Shown: positions 33,743 through 43,168 of the stretch, piece after piece
How positions within the stretch are numbered: the stretch's first letter is position 1
Layout of the letters: each line of letters begins with the position of its first letter
Assembly (NCBI GenBank): GCA_028292505.1
Contig: JAQGMF010000003.1
Location: forward strand, 1 to 64,000
Origin: Rhodocyclales bacterium
Lineage (GTDB): Bacteria; Pseudomonadota; Gammaproteobacteria; Burkholderiales; Rhodocyclaceae
DNA: 64,000 nucleotides
Direction: 5' to 3'
Translations under genes and position numbers: made by a program
The notes under the pieces: model-generated
Databases searched by the model: none
What the model was told of the DNA's origin: nothing
Seen by the model: the letters and a program-made list of their open reading frames with translations, nothing else

Positions 33743-35845
33743 TCAGGCAGAAAGCTTCGACAGGTCGGCAACGCGATTCATCGCGCCATAGAGCTGCCTG
33801 AGCAACGAGAGACGATTGGCACGAAGTGCTGCATCTTCGGCGTTGACCATCACACTTTCGAAGAACGCATCGACCGGCGCACGCAAGGCCGCAAGGGCTT
33901 GCAGCGAGCCGCTGTAATCGCCCGCATCGAACGCAGCATTCGCTTTGGGCGCGATGTGCGATAGCGCCTCAGACAAGGCTTGTTCTGCGGTTTCCTTCAG
34001 CAGTGCATCACTGACCTCCGTCGAGATTTCGCCTTCCACTTTTTTCAGGATATTGCCGACACGCTTGTTGGCAGCTGCGAGTGCCGAGGCCTCTGGCAGC
34101 GCACTGAAGGCGCGTACTGCAGCGAGGCGCTTGGCGATATCGCCGAGGCGTTGCGGACGCAGCGAGATCACCGCGTCGACTTCCTGCGCAGAGTAGCCTT
34201 GCTCGCGCAGGTTGCCGGCGAGACGGTCGAAGATGAAGTCAGACAAGGCCGCGGACGCTTCGCCGATCAAGTCGCCGAACGGTTTGGCGGCTTCCTTCAG
34301 CAATTGAGCGAGCGGAAGTGGCAGATTGCCTTCGATCAGCATGCGAATCACGCCCAATGCATGTCGACGCAGGGCAAACGGATCCTTGTCGCCGGTCGGA
34401 ATCTGCCCGATGCCGAACATGCCGACTAAGGTCTCCAGCTTGTCTGTCAATGCCACGGCAATGCCAACGTCATTGCGCGGCAATGCGTCGCCAGCAAAGC
34501 GCGGTTTGTAGTGATCTTCGATAGCCGCAGCCACGACATCGCCGAGCCCATCATGTTTCGCGTAATAGCCACCCATGATGCCTTGCAACTCGGGGAATTC
34601 TCCGACCATGTCCGTCAGCAGATCGGCCTTCGCCAGACGCGCTGCTGTGTCGACCTGTTGCACGTCGACGTTCAGTTTTTCCGCAATGGCGCGCGCGATT
34701 GCACGCACGCGTTCGACACGCTCGCCCTGCGAACCGAGCTTGTTGTGATAGACCACCCTGGACAAGCCATCGACGCGTGACTCAAGCGTCTTCTTGCGAT
34801 CCTGATCGAAGAAGAATTTCGCATCCGACAGGCGCGGACGCACCACGCGTTCGTTGCCTTCGATCACCGCGCTTGGATCATCCGGGCGGATGTTGGAGAC
34901 GATCAGGAATTTATTGCTGAGCTTGCCCGCGCTGTCCAGCAGCGGGAAGTATTTCTGGTTGGCCTTCATTGTCAGGATTAGGCATTCCTGAGGTACCGCC
35001 AGGAAGGCTTCCTCGAATTCGCCGACGAGGACATTGGGATTCTCCACCAAGGCAGTTACCTCGTCGTACAGCGGATCGTTTTCGTCTCCAGCGAGTTTTA
35101 ATCCTTCGATTTGCGCGGCAGCGAAAAGTGCTTTCTGCATTGCAATTTTGCGCAGAGAGAAACGTGGGATTACGCCGCCGACTTCTTCAATGCGCTTCGG
35201 GTAATCATTGGCTTCAAGAATCGCAATCGGACTCTCCTTTGCTTCGAAACGATGGCCGAGTGTTTCACGACCTGCTTTAAGACCAAGTACTGAAATGTCA
35301 ATGACATTCTCGCCATGCAGTGCGATGAGCTTGTGTGCTGGCCGTACGAAATTCACGGTGGTCCACCCATCCTGCAACTGGTAACCCATGACTTTCGGAA
35401 TGGGCAGCTTGGCTAGCGCTTCATCGAGGGCTTTTTGCAGACCTTCGGCGAGTGTTGCACCCTTCACTACTAAGTCGAGCATCAAGACATCGGCTTTGCC
35501 GTCTGATTGACGCTGGAGTGTCGGTACGACACTAGCATCGGCACCAAGAGAGGCAAGTTTCTTGAGGAGAGCCGGAGTGGCATTGCCGCTGGCATCCATA
35601 CCGACCGAGACTGGCATCAGCTTTTGTTGCACTGATTTATCAGCTGCCTGGGAAGCGACATTTCCAATTAACACTCCGAGGCGGCGCGGGGAAGCATAGG
35701 ACTCAACGTCTGCTGAGCCCACTGTAAGTCCTTGGCGTACCAAATTTTCGAAAATTGCCGATGAGAATACGTCACCCAGTTGCTTGAGGGCCTTGGGCGG
35801 GAGTTCTTCAACAAAGAGTTCAACGAGGAGATTCTTGTTGCTCAT
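33743..35845 (-). CDS. glyS: Glycyl-tRNA synthetase beta subunit
   Basis: A 700-residue beta chain of the alpha2beta2 bacterial glycyl-tRNA synthetase, involved in tRNA recognition. The family N-terminus LLVELFVEELPPKALKQLG is present, with VVYHNKLGSQGERVERVRAI and YYAKHDGLGDVVAAAIEDHY in the core HD-like domain and a C-terminal anticodon-binding-like helical region. It is 2 bp downstream of glyQ and translationally linked to it. Confidence 0.96.
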   Translation of the reverse strand: MSNKNLLVELFVEELPPKALKQLGDVFSSAIFENLVRQGLTVGSADVESYASPRRLGVLIGNVASQAADKSVQQKLMPVSVGMDASGNATPALLKKLASLGADASVVPTLQRQSDGKADVLMLDLVVKGATLAEGLQKALDEALAKLPIPKVMGYQLQDGWTTVNFVRPAHKLIALHGENVIDISVLGLKAGRETLGHRFEAKESPIAILEANDYPKRIEEVGGVIPRFSLRKIAMQKALFAAAQIEGLKLAGDENDPLYDEVTALVENPNVLVGEFEEAFLAVPQECLILTMKANQKYFPLLDSAGKLSNKFLIVSNIRPDDPSAVIEGNERVVRPRLSDAKFFFDQDRKKTLESRVDGLSRVVYHNKLGSQGERVERVRAIARAIAEKLNVDVQQVDTAARLAKADLLTDMVGEFPELQGIMGGYYAKHDGLGDVVAAAIEDHYKPRFAGDALPRNDVGIAVALTDKLETLVGMFGIGQIPTGDKDPFALRRHALGVIRMLIEGNLPLPLAQLLKEAAKPFGDLIGEASAALSDFIFDRLAGNLREQGYSAQEVDAVISLRPQRLGDIAKRLAAVRAFSALPEASALAAANKRVGNILKKVEGEISTEVSDALLKETAEQALSEALSHIAPKANAAFDAGDYSGSLQALAALRAPVDAFFESVMVNAEDAALRANRLSLLRQLYGAMNRVADLSKLSA

Positions 35846-35847
35846 GT

Positions 35848-36789
35848 TCAGGCAGCCTTCTTTTCTTTTGCTTTGTTTGCCAGTTCAGCAAGTACTTCAT
35901 CGGCCCGCGCTTTCTGCGCCATCGGGAAGCCGAGTCGCGCGCGGCTGTCGAGATAACTCTGCGCCACGGTGCGCGCCAGATTGCGGATGCGACCGATGTA
36001 GGCGGCGCGCTCGGTGACGCTGATCGCGCCGCGCGCATCGAGCAGATTGAAGGTGTGCGCGGCCTTGAGCAGTTGCTCGTAAGCGGGCAGCGCAAGCTGC
36101 TGCGCCATGAGGTACTGCGACTGCTTCTCGTACGCGCCGAATGCCGTCAGCAAGAAGTCCACATCGCTGTGCTCGAAGTTGTAAGCGCTCTGCTCCTGCT
36201 CGTTTTGCAGATACACGTCGCCGTAGCTGAGGCCTGGCGTCCAGGTCAGGTTGTAGACGCTGTCCACGCCTTGCAGATACATCGCCAAGCGCTCCAGGCC
36301 ATAGGTGATTTCGCCGGTAATGGGCTTGCATTCGATACCGCCGACCTGCTGGAAATAGGTGAACTGCGTGACCTCCATCCCGTTGAGCCAAACTTCCCAG
36401 CCGAGCCCCCAGCAGCCCAGCGTGGGATTTTCCCAATCGTCCTCGACGAAGCGCACATCGTTCTTCTTCAGATCGAAGCCGAGCGTTTCGAGCGAACCCA
36501 GGTACAACTCAAGAATATTGTCGGGCGCGGGTTTGAGCACGACCTGGTACTGGTAGTAGTGCTGCAAACGGTTTGGATTTTCGCCATAGCGACCATCTTT
36601 CGGGCGACGCGAAGGCTGGACGTAAGCCGCCTTCCAGGGTTCGGGACCGAGGGCGCGCAGGAAGGTCGCGGTATGGCTGGTGCCCGCGCCGACTTCCATG
36701 TCATAAGGTTGCAGCAAGGCGCACCCCTGGCTGCTCCAGTAGCTTTGGAGGCGGAGGATGATTTCCTGAAAAGTCGGTTTCGCGCTCAT
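35848..36789 (-). CDS. glyQ: Glycyl-tRNA synthetase alpha subunit
   Basis: A 313-residue catalytic alpha chain. [20 protein letters not shown] opens the class II core, with [20 protein letters not shown] and [20 protein letters not shown] as the motif 2 region. It heads the glyQ-glyS operon. It is divergent from the tRNA-Lys promoter region at 36933. Confidence 0.96.
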   Translation of the reverse strand: MSAKPTFQEIILRLQSYWSSQGCALLQPYDMEVGAGTSHTATFLRALGPEPWKAAYVQPSRRPKDGRYGENPNRLQHYYQYQVVLKPAPDNILELYLGSLETLGFDLKKNDVRFVEDDWENPTLGCWGLGWEVWLNGMEVTQFTYFQQVGGIECKPITGEITYGLERLAMYLQGVDSVYNLTWTPGLSYGDVYLQNEQEQSAYNFEHSDVDFLLTAFGAYEKQSQYLMAQQLALPAYEQLLKAAHTFNLLDARGAISVTERAAYIGRIRNLARTVAQSYLDSRARLGFPMAQKARADEVLAELANKAKEKKAA

Positions 36790-36932
36790 GGGTCAATGCG
36801 GTCCAGGACGGCGGGCGACAATTGTCGCGGCCGGGTTGCAAAACCGGCGATTTTACAGGGATTGTGGATCGTTCTGCCGATGTCGGCGCGATACGCCGCG
36901 AAGCCGCCACGTGAGCCGGTGTGCATTCAGGC

Positions 36933-36961
36933 TTGACGCATGCGGGGGCCATTTCTATAAT
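36933..36961 (+). promoter_or_regulatory. Sigma-70 promoter of the tRNA-Lys genes
   Basis: TTGACG (36933-36938) and a perfect TATAAT (36956-36961) are separated by 17 bp. Transcription should begin near 36968, about 40 bp before the first tRNA-Lys. Confidence 0.8.
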
Positions 36962-37006
36962 GCTCGACTTGCTGCGATCCAGCGGGAGTCATTGGTCAGC
37001 CGCAGT

Positions 37007-37082
37007 GGGTCGGTAGCTCAGTCGGTAGAGCAGCGGACTTTTAATCCGTTGGTCGCGAGTTCGAGTCTCGCCCGACCCACCA
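37007..37082 (+). tRNA. tRNA-Lys (anticodon TTT)
   Basis: A complete 76-nt cloverleaf including encoded CCA. The acceptor stem GGGTCGG pairs with CCGACCC, the D-arm contains AGCTCAGTCGGTAGAGC, the anticodon loop CTTTTAA holds TTT at 37040-37042, and the T-arm contains GAGTTCGAGTCTC. It is the first of two lysine tRNAs transcribed from the promoter at 36933. Confidence 0.97.
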
Positions 37083-37159
37083 GTTGCCGTGGGATTTGGC
37101 CCGGCGGCGACAGTAGAAATAAAGTCGCATCAAAGGTAACATCGCGCCTCTCGCGCTTT

Positions 37160-37235
37160 GGGGGTATAGCTCAGTTGGTAGAGCAGCTGACTCTTAATCA
37201 GTAGGTCGTAGGTTCGAATCCTACTGCCCCCACCA
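37160..37235 (+). tRNA. tRNA-Lys (anticodon CTT)
   Basis: A 76-nt cloverleaf with encoded CCA. GGGGGTA pairs with TGCCCCC, the anticodon loop CTCTTAA holds CTT at 37193-37195, and the T-arm GTAGGTTCGAATCCTAC is intact. It is followed by a terminator and, 150 bp on, an integrase pseudogene, so its 3' end is a plausible integration site for the island. Confidence 0.97.
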
Positions 37236-37241
37236 AATATT

Positions 37242-37269
37242 AAGGGCTTAGCCATCCGGCTAGGCCCTT
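37242..37269 (+). terminator. Terminator of the tRNA-Lys operon
   Basis: AAGGGCTTAGCC (37242-37253) pairs with GGCTAGGCCCTT (37258-37269), one G-T pair and a 4-nt loop, followed by TCGTTT. It lies 7 bp after the second tRNA. Confidence 0.8.
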
Positions 37270-37310
37270 TCGTTTCAGGGACTTACTTCTTTACGAGTGT
37301 CCCATCCTGC

Positions 37311-37331
37311 GCTTTTCGCAGATCTGTTAGT
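37311..37331. repeat. Direct repeat, left copy, bracketing the integrase pseudogene segment
   Basis: GCTTTTCGCAGATCTGTTAG plus one T matches 39080-39100 at 19 of 21 positions. The pair brackets the integrase pseudogene and the adjacent hypothetical gene almost exactly. Confidence 0.5.
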
Positions 37332-37388
37332 GGGCCATGTCGACGTTTTGCCACAAATTTGCCACACCGAGTGGCAGAAAGCGTGGCG

Positions 37389-38363
37389 ATGGCAACGATC
37401 CGACAACGAGGAACGCAGCAATGGGAAGCGCAAGTGCGCCGCCGTGGCTTTCCTGTTCAGAACAAGACCTTCACCAGCAAAACCGACGCAGCGACCTGGG
37501 CACGCCAAGTCGAAAGCGAGATGGATCGCGGTGTGTTCGTCAGCCGTGTCGAGGCCGAACGCACGACACTCGGCGAGGCGCTGGAGCGCTATTGGCGCGA
37601 GCATGCCTCACACAAGCGCTGTCCCAAGCGTGGGAGAGGTTTCATTGATCGCTGGCTACACCATCCTTATGCCAAGCGTTTTTTAGCCAGTCTGCGCAGT
37701 GCAGAGTGGCAAGTACCGAGATGACCGACGTGCGGAAAACACGATCCGCATCGAGCTCGCTGTGATCGCTCATCTCTATGAACTTGCTCGCAAGGAATGG
37801 GGCATGGAGAGCTTGCTCAATCCGCTGAATAACATCCGAAAGCCTTCGGGCTCTAAGGAGCGCGACCGGCGACTTCAACCAGCATCAAGACCGAACTGGA
37901 TCGTTGCGGCAACTCATGGGTCAGTCCGATGTTCGATCTGGCGATCGAGACTTCACTTCGTCAAGGGATGTTGTTCAAGCTGCATTGGGACTGGATCAGT
38001 CTGGAAAAAAGAATGATCGCCATCCCACTGGAATATCGAGCCATCGGTAACAAGGGGGTGCCCGCCATCCTGCCATTAAGCACACATGCCGTAGCAGTGT
38101 TAAGCGCATTGCCTCGCTCGATCGATGGCCGGGTCTGCCCGATTACTCAGAATGCGTTGGTGTGTGTGTGGAAACGTGCGATGAAACGCCTTGGCATTGC
38201 CGGACTACATTGGCATGACCTGCGGCATGAGGCCGCATCACGGCTCTTTGAAAAGGGCTTCAACCCTTTCGAGGTGGCCAGCATCACAGGTCACAAATCG
38301 ATGCAGATGCTGAAGCACTACACACACTTGCGCCCAGAAAATCTTTTGGCTCGACTCGGCTGA
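37389..38363 (+). pseudogene. Tyrosine-type site-specific integrase, disrupted by two frameshifts
   Basis: The N-terminal Arm/SAM-like part reads MATIRQRGTQQWEAQVRRRG from 37389 and stops after AEWQVPR near 37724. The sense continues in the +1 frame from about 37700 (KYRDDRRAENTIRIELAVIA, ARKEWGMESLL). It returns to the original frame after about 37875, with the catalytic domain from 37929 (FDLAIETSLRQGMLF, HDLRHEAASRLFEKG, GHKSMQMLKHYTHL) giving the Arg, HxxR and Tyr sites. At least two frameshifts are needed, so it is probably inactive unless they are sequencing errors. Its position beside tRNA-Lys is typical of an island integrase. Confidence 0.88.
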
Positions 38364-38364
38364 A

Positions 38365-39075
38365 TCAAACGGCCGACAGGCTCAGATCCCGGAGAAATTG
38401 GCTACAGCCTGGATCGTCGTTCAGCTTCTCAAGCGCCCGTGCCCGCTTCAGGAAATGTTCGAAGAGCTCAGTTTCGGCCGCGAGAATATACGCTTGCCAT
38501 ACAGGCGCGGGAATGGATTTCCCCTGCCACTTTTTTCTAGTCCATCGCTGCAATACGCGGAACGCGATTTCTTCCTCACGTATTTCGCGAAGCCACGCCA
38601 ACATTTCCTCCGGTCCTTCCACGCCGCCTTCGCGATCTTTCGCAACTGGTACCCACCCTTTTCGCTTGGCGCATTCAATCGCCAACCTGGCCGTTTCAAA
38701 TTTCATGGCTCGCCGTGAGGGTAAGGCAAACCCGTCTTGGAACACGGTTGCGGCCTCCTTGCCATTTACATAAATTTCGGCGCGCGCGACATCCGCGAAT
38801 GCCAGGTACTGCACGACGTATTTACCGGGCTCGACGCCTAATTCCAGACCTTCGCCAAAGACATCGAGTGTCAGTACTTTTCCCTCTGTAGTATCTGCAG
38901 AGCGCTTCAGCCATAGAAACAATGATGCTGTCGTCCATGCGGTGAGTAGGCCTCGTGTTACCCCGAGGCTCTGGCGCATATCAATGCGTCGCAGGATGCG
39001 CTGTTCGAAATCGTCATCTCGTCTTCCGGCAAGTATTTGAGCGATTCGAATTCGGTCTGCTTCGGTTGCTGCCAT
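38365..39075 (-). CDS. Hypothetical protein of the island's left part
   Basis: A 236-residue protein. One hydrophobic stretch (LLTAWTTASLFLWLK, about residues 43-57) could be a membrane segment. The middle has VGKYVVQYLAF-like strand character, and the C-terminal half is helical and charged (EEEIAFRVLQRWTRKKWQGK). No domain is recognised. It is convergent with the integrase pseudogene, 1 bp between stops, and its start lies just inside the direct repeat at 39080. Confidence 0.6.
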   Translation of the reverse strand: MAATEADRIRIAQILAGRRDDDFEQRILRRIDMRQSLGVTRGLLTAWTTASLFLWLKRSADTTEGKVLTLDVFGEGLELGVEPGKYVVQYLAFADVARAEIYVNGKEAATVFQDGFALPSRRAMKFETARLAIECAKRKGWVPVAKDREGGVEGPEEMLAWLREIREEEIAFRVLQRWTRKKWQGKSIPAPVWQAYILAAETELFEHFLKRARALEKLNDDPGCSQFLRDLSLSAV

Positions 39076-39079
39076 CGGT

Positions 39080-39100
39080 GCTTTTCCGAGATCTGTTAGT
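39080..39100. repeat. Direct repeat, right copy
   Basis: GCTTTTCCGAGATCTGTTAG plus one T differs from the left copy (37311-37331) only at two adjacent bases. On the minus strand it is directly upstream of the hypothetical gene start. Confidence 0.5.
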
Positions 39101-39164
39101 CGATTAACTCAAACTCACAGGATAGATTTCGAGAATACGTTATTCATTCGAGGAATACATTAGC

Positions 39165-39356
39165 ATGCGCGACCTTGAATTGGCAGCGAGACTTGCCGCT
39201 TGTAGCGATGATGTTTTGATAGGTCCAGTGGAGCTTTCCGCTTTGATTGGGTATGCCGTGAATACCATCCGGCAGCGGAAATGCGATCTCCCGCCAAACG
39301 ATCCACGATTCAAGATGCGATGGTCATTGGGCAGTTCCCTGACGCTCAGCCGCTGA
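39165..39356 (+). CDS. Small excisionase/AlpA-like DNA-binding ORF, possibly C-terminally frameshifted
   Basis: 63 codons. VELSALIGYAVNTIRQRKCD followed by LPPNDPRFKMRWSLG resembles the helix-turn-helix and wing of small phage or island regulators of the AlpA/excisionase type, where LPP and a (R/K)W.LG motif are common. The usual C-terminal helix after the LG is missing, as the frame runs into SSLTLSR and a stop, so a frameshift is likely. It is near the integrase pseudogene, consistent with a decayed integrative element. Confidence 0.45.
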   Translation: MRDLELAARLAACSDDVLIGPVELSALIGYAVNTIRQRKCDLPPNDPRFKMRWSLGSSLTLSR

Positions 39357-40030
39357 TGAAGGTCAATGGCCGTTTTCTTCATCGGCGGAGGATTGCGGCC
39401 CCCCAACCCTGAACGGCATCCTCGGGGACATTGACGCCGCGCTCGCGCCCGTCGCCAGCTCCACCAATTAGCTTACAATTGCCAACAGTAGACCGCTGCC
39501 AGACTTTTCCCACATCTCGCCGAGCGCCGCGAATAGGTCCGTACCGATGACATCGCCACCGTTAGCAGCTTGGTGGTGGTAAGGCCCAGAGCACGCAGCA
39601 AGGATGATGTCGATTCTCGCTGATTTGATTTCTTGGCCATCATCGTAGTCCTGAGCTGAAAGAAAATATGCGGATCGTACTACTCGATGGGGGAGGGCGA
39701 TTCGCTGCACTGCCGCCTATTTACCAAATGGCTCAAAAGTCGCTTTATCAAATCTGTCTTTGGCGAGCGCATATCCGTTGCAGACCCACGAGATGCTGTT
39801 CGATGCCCATAACCAATGCCTTCCGAGTGTTGGGCGGGGTTCCCCAGCGCGGCATCTACGACACTATGAAAACGGCCGTGGATCGGATCTACGAGAGGAC
39901 CAGCCTGATCGTCACCGCCAAATAGCCATCGCGTGCTGACACGCTCCGCCATCGATCCGGCGAATTTTTGCGGCAAACTGCTGCTGTGTTTTTTAAAAAT
40001 CGCCCTACAGAGTCACAACTGTTTTTATTC
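39357..40030. other. Decayed region between the integrative-element remnants and the fusion gene
   Basis: No intact gene. It contains an IS21 istA relic at 39736-39925 and otherwise degenerate sequence. The start region of the large glycosyltransferase fusion has no strong RBS (TTTTTATTC before the ATG), suggesting that insertion and deletion may have altered its promoter. Confidence 0.5.
39736..39925 (+). mobile_element. IS21-family istA transposase relic
   Basis: Two frames are needed to read a piece of IstA: AYPLQTHEMLFDAHNQ (from about 39769) and then GGVPQRGIYDTMKTAVDRIY (to about 39903). Both segments match the well-known IstA core. No istB, terminal repeats or rest of istA are visible, so only about 190 bp of an old insertion survive. 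Confidence 0.7.
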
Positions 40031-42937
40031 ATGCATATATCGACTGAAGACTACAAGCTCGCGAGCGGTGACGGCGGTGTCGACCGGGCCTGGTACTTGC
40101 AAAAATATCCAGAGGTTGCGGCGGAGGGTGTTGATCCCGTGGAGCACTATCTGCGCTATGGTCGCAGTGAGGGCCGCGATCCCCGCCTCGACTTCTCCAC
40201 CTCAGGCTATCTAGAGGCGAACAGCGGCGTCGAGGGGAATCCGCTGGTCCATTACCTGAAGCATGGAGGCAAAAAGGTTCCGTCAGCGGATTGGCAGTTC
40301 GCTGAAGACTACAAGCTCGCGAGCGGTGACGGCGGCGTCGACCGGGCTTGGTACCTGCAAAAATATCCGGAGGTCAAGGCGGCAGGTGTCGACCCGGTGG
40401 AGCATTACCTGCGCTATGGCCGCGACGAGCGTCGCGACCCTCGACCTGATTTTTCGACCTCTGGTTACCTCGAAGCGAACAAGGCAATCGTTGGTAACCC
40501 GCTGGTCCATTACCTGCGGCGCGTACGCGAATCTTGTCGCGAAGAATCCGCCGTAACGGAATGGCACCTGTTATGGGAAAAGGGGTACCTCTATCCGAAG
40601 GGTGGGCAGCCGCCATCCGCGAACGCCACGTTCGGTACACCGGATGTTCCAAAAATACTGTTTACCGGACACGAAGCGTCTCGCTCCGGGGCGCCTTTGG
40701 TCCTGCTGAGCTTGATGCAAGCCATGCAGCGCCTGACCGGAGCCGAGTTCTATCTGATCCTCGAGCGTGGCGGCGCCCTGCTCGAGGATTTCTCACAGAT
40801 CGCGCACGTTTTTGTAAATCACAACGGGATGCTCCATCTGTCGAACGGCCATATTCTGGCCAGAATGCTCGGAACGATAGCGAGTCCCGCGCCGGTGCTT
40901 TCCATCTGCAATAGTGCGGATGGCTGGCGCCTCATCAAGGCGCTGCGCGAGGCTGGATTGCCATACATAGTGTCCATCATGCACGAGCGGGGCATCCATT
41001 TCCCGCATGACGTCTGGCGTACGATTCATCAATGCTCGAACCGTGTCATATTCCCCTCAGAGGCAGTGAAATTAGCTGCTACCGCGGTACTGCCCGACTT
41101 TCACGACGCTGCCGTCGTGCCGCAAGGCTTGCTCAATCCGAGATTCGGACAGCGCGACCGCAACACCGCGCGCGTCGAAGTGCGCAACAAACTCGGCCTT
41201 GCGTTGGATACCGCGATCGTGCTCGGCTGCGGCACGCGCGATCTCAGGAAAGGAATCGATCTCTTCGTTCAACTGGCGGCCCGCGTACGCGCGCGCGCAA
41301 CGCGCAACGTGCATTTTCTATGGCTTGGTGCCGAGCAATACGGCGCCTATTTCGAGAGGTTCATCGAGCTGGATATTTCCGAGCTGAACCTCGCTTCGAC
41401 GGTTTCGCTGTTAGGTGAGGTAACCGATCCCGAGCCGTATTTTCTGGCGGCCGATGCATTCGCTCTGACGTCGCGAGATGACCCGTTCCCCTGCGTCATC
41501 CACGAGGCCATGGCCTGCTCCCTTCCCATCGTCGTTTTCGACGGTGCCGGCGGGGCGAAAGAGGCAATCGAAGGGGATTGCGGCATCGTGGTGCCCTATC
41601 TGGATGTGCCGGCGATGACGGATGCGCTCGTCGCCTTCGTCGACTATCCCGCGCGGTTCGCCGATATGGGACAACGCGCGGAAACGCGCGTGCGTTCGAC
41701 CTATCGGTTTCTCGACTATGCCGGACAGATCACGCGCATCTGCGATGAAGTCAGTAGTCAGCTGGGCGAGCCCCGGCGAGTCGAACCCGTGGATACCCAA
41801 TCACCATCCGAAGTCAGCGGAGTTAGGTGCCGAGCGCGCCTAGAAGAAACAAATCCTGCTTTGCATGCAGGTACGGTGCGCCTGCCAAAACTTGCTGGCT
41901 CTATGAATTCCCCAATCAATACCGGCGCGGTAAACGATGCCATTGCAAGCGCTGCAGCATTTCTTAAGCAAAGGCTCCGAACCGGCGAGTACGCCCTGGC
42001 ATGCCGCAATGGTTATGGCGTACCAGTGCTACACCATGGCACAGGACACGTATTCGTCGCCTTTTTTATCAGCGAGGCAACGCTAGGACTCCTCGACGAG
42101 ATTGAGCGAGCTATTATTCTCGTTCGAATTCTTTCCGAAGAATACGACGGAGGATGGGGGTACTCTCGCGCATACGATTTGGCAGATGCGGACGATACCG
42201 CCTTTGTTTTCCGCACCCTGAAACTTCTTGGCGCGGGCCGCACGCCGGAGTGCCTCATGCGCTTCTACCGCGAAGACGAGCGGATTTTTGCTTGGGTCGA
42301 TGTGCCTGGTCCCATCGCATTGACGTTGGAGCGGTCGATGGAGAACAACTTTCAGGCACAGCCAGAAGTAAATGCGAACGTCTTTCTCGCGTTGCGCGGC
42401 ACTCGCTTCGAGGAGTCCATCAACTACGACATCCTGCTGCAATGGCAGCATGATGACGGCCACTTTCCATCATATTTTTATCCAAGCAAACTCCACGCTA
42501 CGCTAATGATGATCGATCTACTCCGCGGAAAATCGGAGTATTCGGCAGCAACGAGACGCGCCCTTTCGTTCATCGCTCAATCACAGAATTCCGATGGTTC
42601 GTGGGGAGCCGATGGTGATCCCTATGAGACGGCGCTGGCAGTTACGGCGCTGGCCGGGCAAGAAGCTTACGAGCCCGTGATGCGCCGAGGAGTTGAACAT
42701 CTCCTTTCAACCATAGCAGCAGATGGGTCCTGGAGCTCCAAAACTGCCATCTGGGAATGGCTTGGGACCGACGGACTCTGGTACGGCTATGACGAAGATC
42801 GAGCCTTCGTCACCGCCTGTTGCCTGACCTCGCTTAGGAGGGCTGCAGGGCATTTTGCAGGGTCTCCCAGTTCAGCGCTATGGAAATGGACGCCTGGTTA
42901 TCAAGTTTTCGCTAATGCCGTGGGGATTCAATCGTAA
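40031..42937 (+). CDS. Three-part protein: tandem repeats, GT4 glycosyltransferase, terpene-cyclase-like toroid with DxDD motif
   Basis: A 968-residue protein. Residues about 6-163 are two near-identical 72-residue repeats (AWYLQKYPEV, HYLRYGR, GYLEAN, NPLVHYL), a module found in front of some proteobacterial glycosyltransferases. Residues about 206-570 are a GT4 domain (PKILFTGHEASRSGAPLVLL, TAIVLGCGTRDLRKGIDLFV, PFPCVIHEAMACSLPIVVFD). Residues about 634-968 look like an alpha/alpha toroid of the prenyltransferase/squalene cyclase class, with DADDTAFVF (Asp719, Asp721, Asp722) and a QW-like motif QNSDGSWGADGDP near 850. DxDD is the catalytic acid of class II terpene cyclases. Start ATG 40031; an upstream TTG is less likely. 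A UbiA gene is convergent with it. Confidence 0.8.
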   Translation: MHISTEDYKLASGDGGVDRAWYLQKYPEVAAEGVDPVEHYLRYGRSEGRDPRLDFSTSGYLEANSGVEGNPLVHYLKHGGKKVPSADWQFAEDYKLASGDGGVDRAWYLQKYPEVKAAGVDPVEHYLRYGRDERRDPRPDFSTSGYLEANKAIVGNPLVHYLRRVRESCREESAVTEWHLLWEKGYLYPKGGQPPSANATFGTPDVPKILFTGHEASRSGAPLVLLSLMQAMQRLTGAEFYLILERGGALLEDFSQIAHVFVNHNGMLHLSNGHILARMLGTIASPAPVLSICNSADGWRLIKALREAGLPYIVSIMHERGIHFPHDVWRTIHQCSNRVIFPSEAVKLAATAVLPDFHDAAVVPQGLLNPRFGQRDRNTARVEVRNKLGLALDTAIVLGCGTRDLRKGIDLFVQLAARVRARATRNVHFLWLGAEQYGAYFERFIELDISELNLASTVSLLGEVTDPEPYFLAADAFALTSRDDPFPCVIHEAMACSLPIVVFDGAGGAKEAIEGDCGIVVPYLDVPAMTDALVAFVDYPARFADMGQRAETRVRSTYRFLDYAGQITRICDEVSSQLGEPRRVEPVDTQSPSEVSGVRCRARLEETNPALHAGTVRLPKLAGSMNSPINTGAVNDAIASAAAFLKQRLRTGEYALACRNGYGVPVLHHGTGHVFVAFFISEATLGLLDEIERAIILVRILSEEYDGGWGYSRAYDLADADDTAFVFRTLKLLGAGRTPECLMRFYREDERIFAWVDVPGPIALTLERSMENNFQAQPEVNANVFLALRGTRFEESINYDILLQWQHDDGHFPSYFYPSKLHATLMMIDLLRGKSEYSAATRRALSFIAQSQNSDGSWGADGDPYETALAVTALAGQEAYEPVMRRGVEHLLSTIAADGSWSSKTAIWEWLGTDGLWYGYDEDRAFVTACCLTSLRRAAGHFAGSPSSALWKWTPGYQVFANAVGIQS
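40046..40518 (+). repeat. Tandem coding repeat, two units 258 bp apart
   Basis: The stretch beginning GAAGACTACAAGCTCGCGAG at 40046 recurs at 40304 with very high nucleotide identity over about 215 bp, an 86-codon period. Third-position identity shows recent duplication or gene conversion. Confidence 0.85.
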
Positions 42938-43168
42938 AGGTCTCAATGATCACGCCGTCGTCTTTCGCGCAAAAAACGATGCGTCTATCGAGTAGCTGCG
43001 GGTCTGTTGGCAGACCGGCTCCTTGACGGCGGCTACCAAGGGATTGGCTTGGACGATCTCAAGCACCAAAGCCGACTTCCCCCGCGCTTTCAAACGCTTG
43101 TTCTCTTCTTCCATCGTCGCGCTCATCGGTGCCCGTTCTTTCAGGGATAACGCCTGAGCAGAAATTCG
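42938..43168. other. Convergent gap between fusion gene and UbiA gene
   Basis: On the minus strand a short frame beginning MSATMEEENKRLKARGKSAL (about 43125 leftwards) resembles the coiled-coil part of an IS3-type OrfA, but too little remains for a firm call. No terminator hairpin with a T tract was seen. Confidence 0.3.

Noticed and set aside
37359-37724. A short intact integrase-like gene
   Set aside because: The downstream frames continue the same integrase including its catalytic residues, so this is the 5' part of a frameshifted gene rather than a separate one.
39468-39710. 80-residue minus-strand ORF in the relic zone
   Set aside because: It reads across degenerate DNA opposite the start of the IS21 relic, with no motif or RBS.
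42938-43168. IS3-type OrfA transposase gene
   Set aside because: Only a short EEENKRLK-like coiled-coil stretch is visible. No inverted repeats or OrfB, so it is noted only in the gap description.
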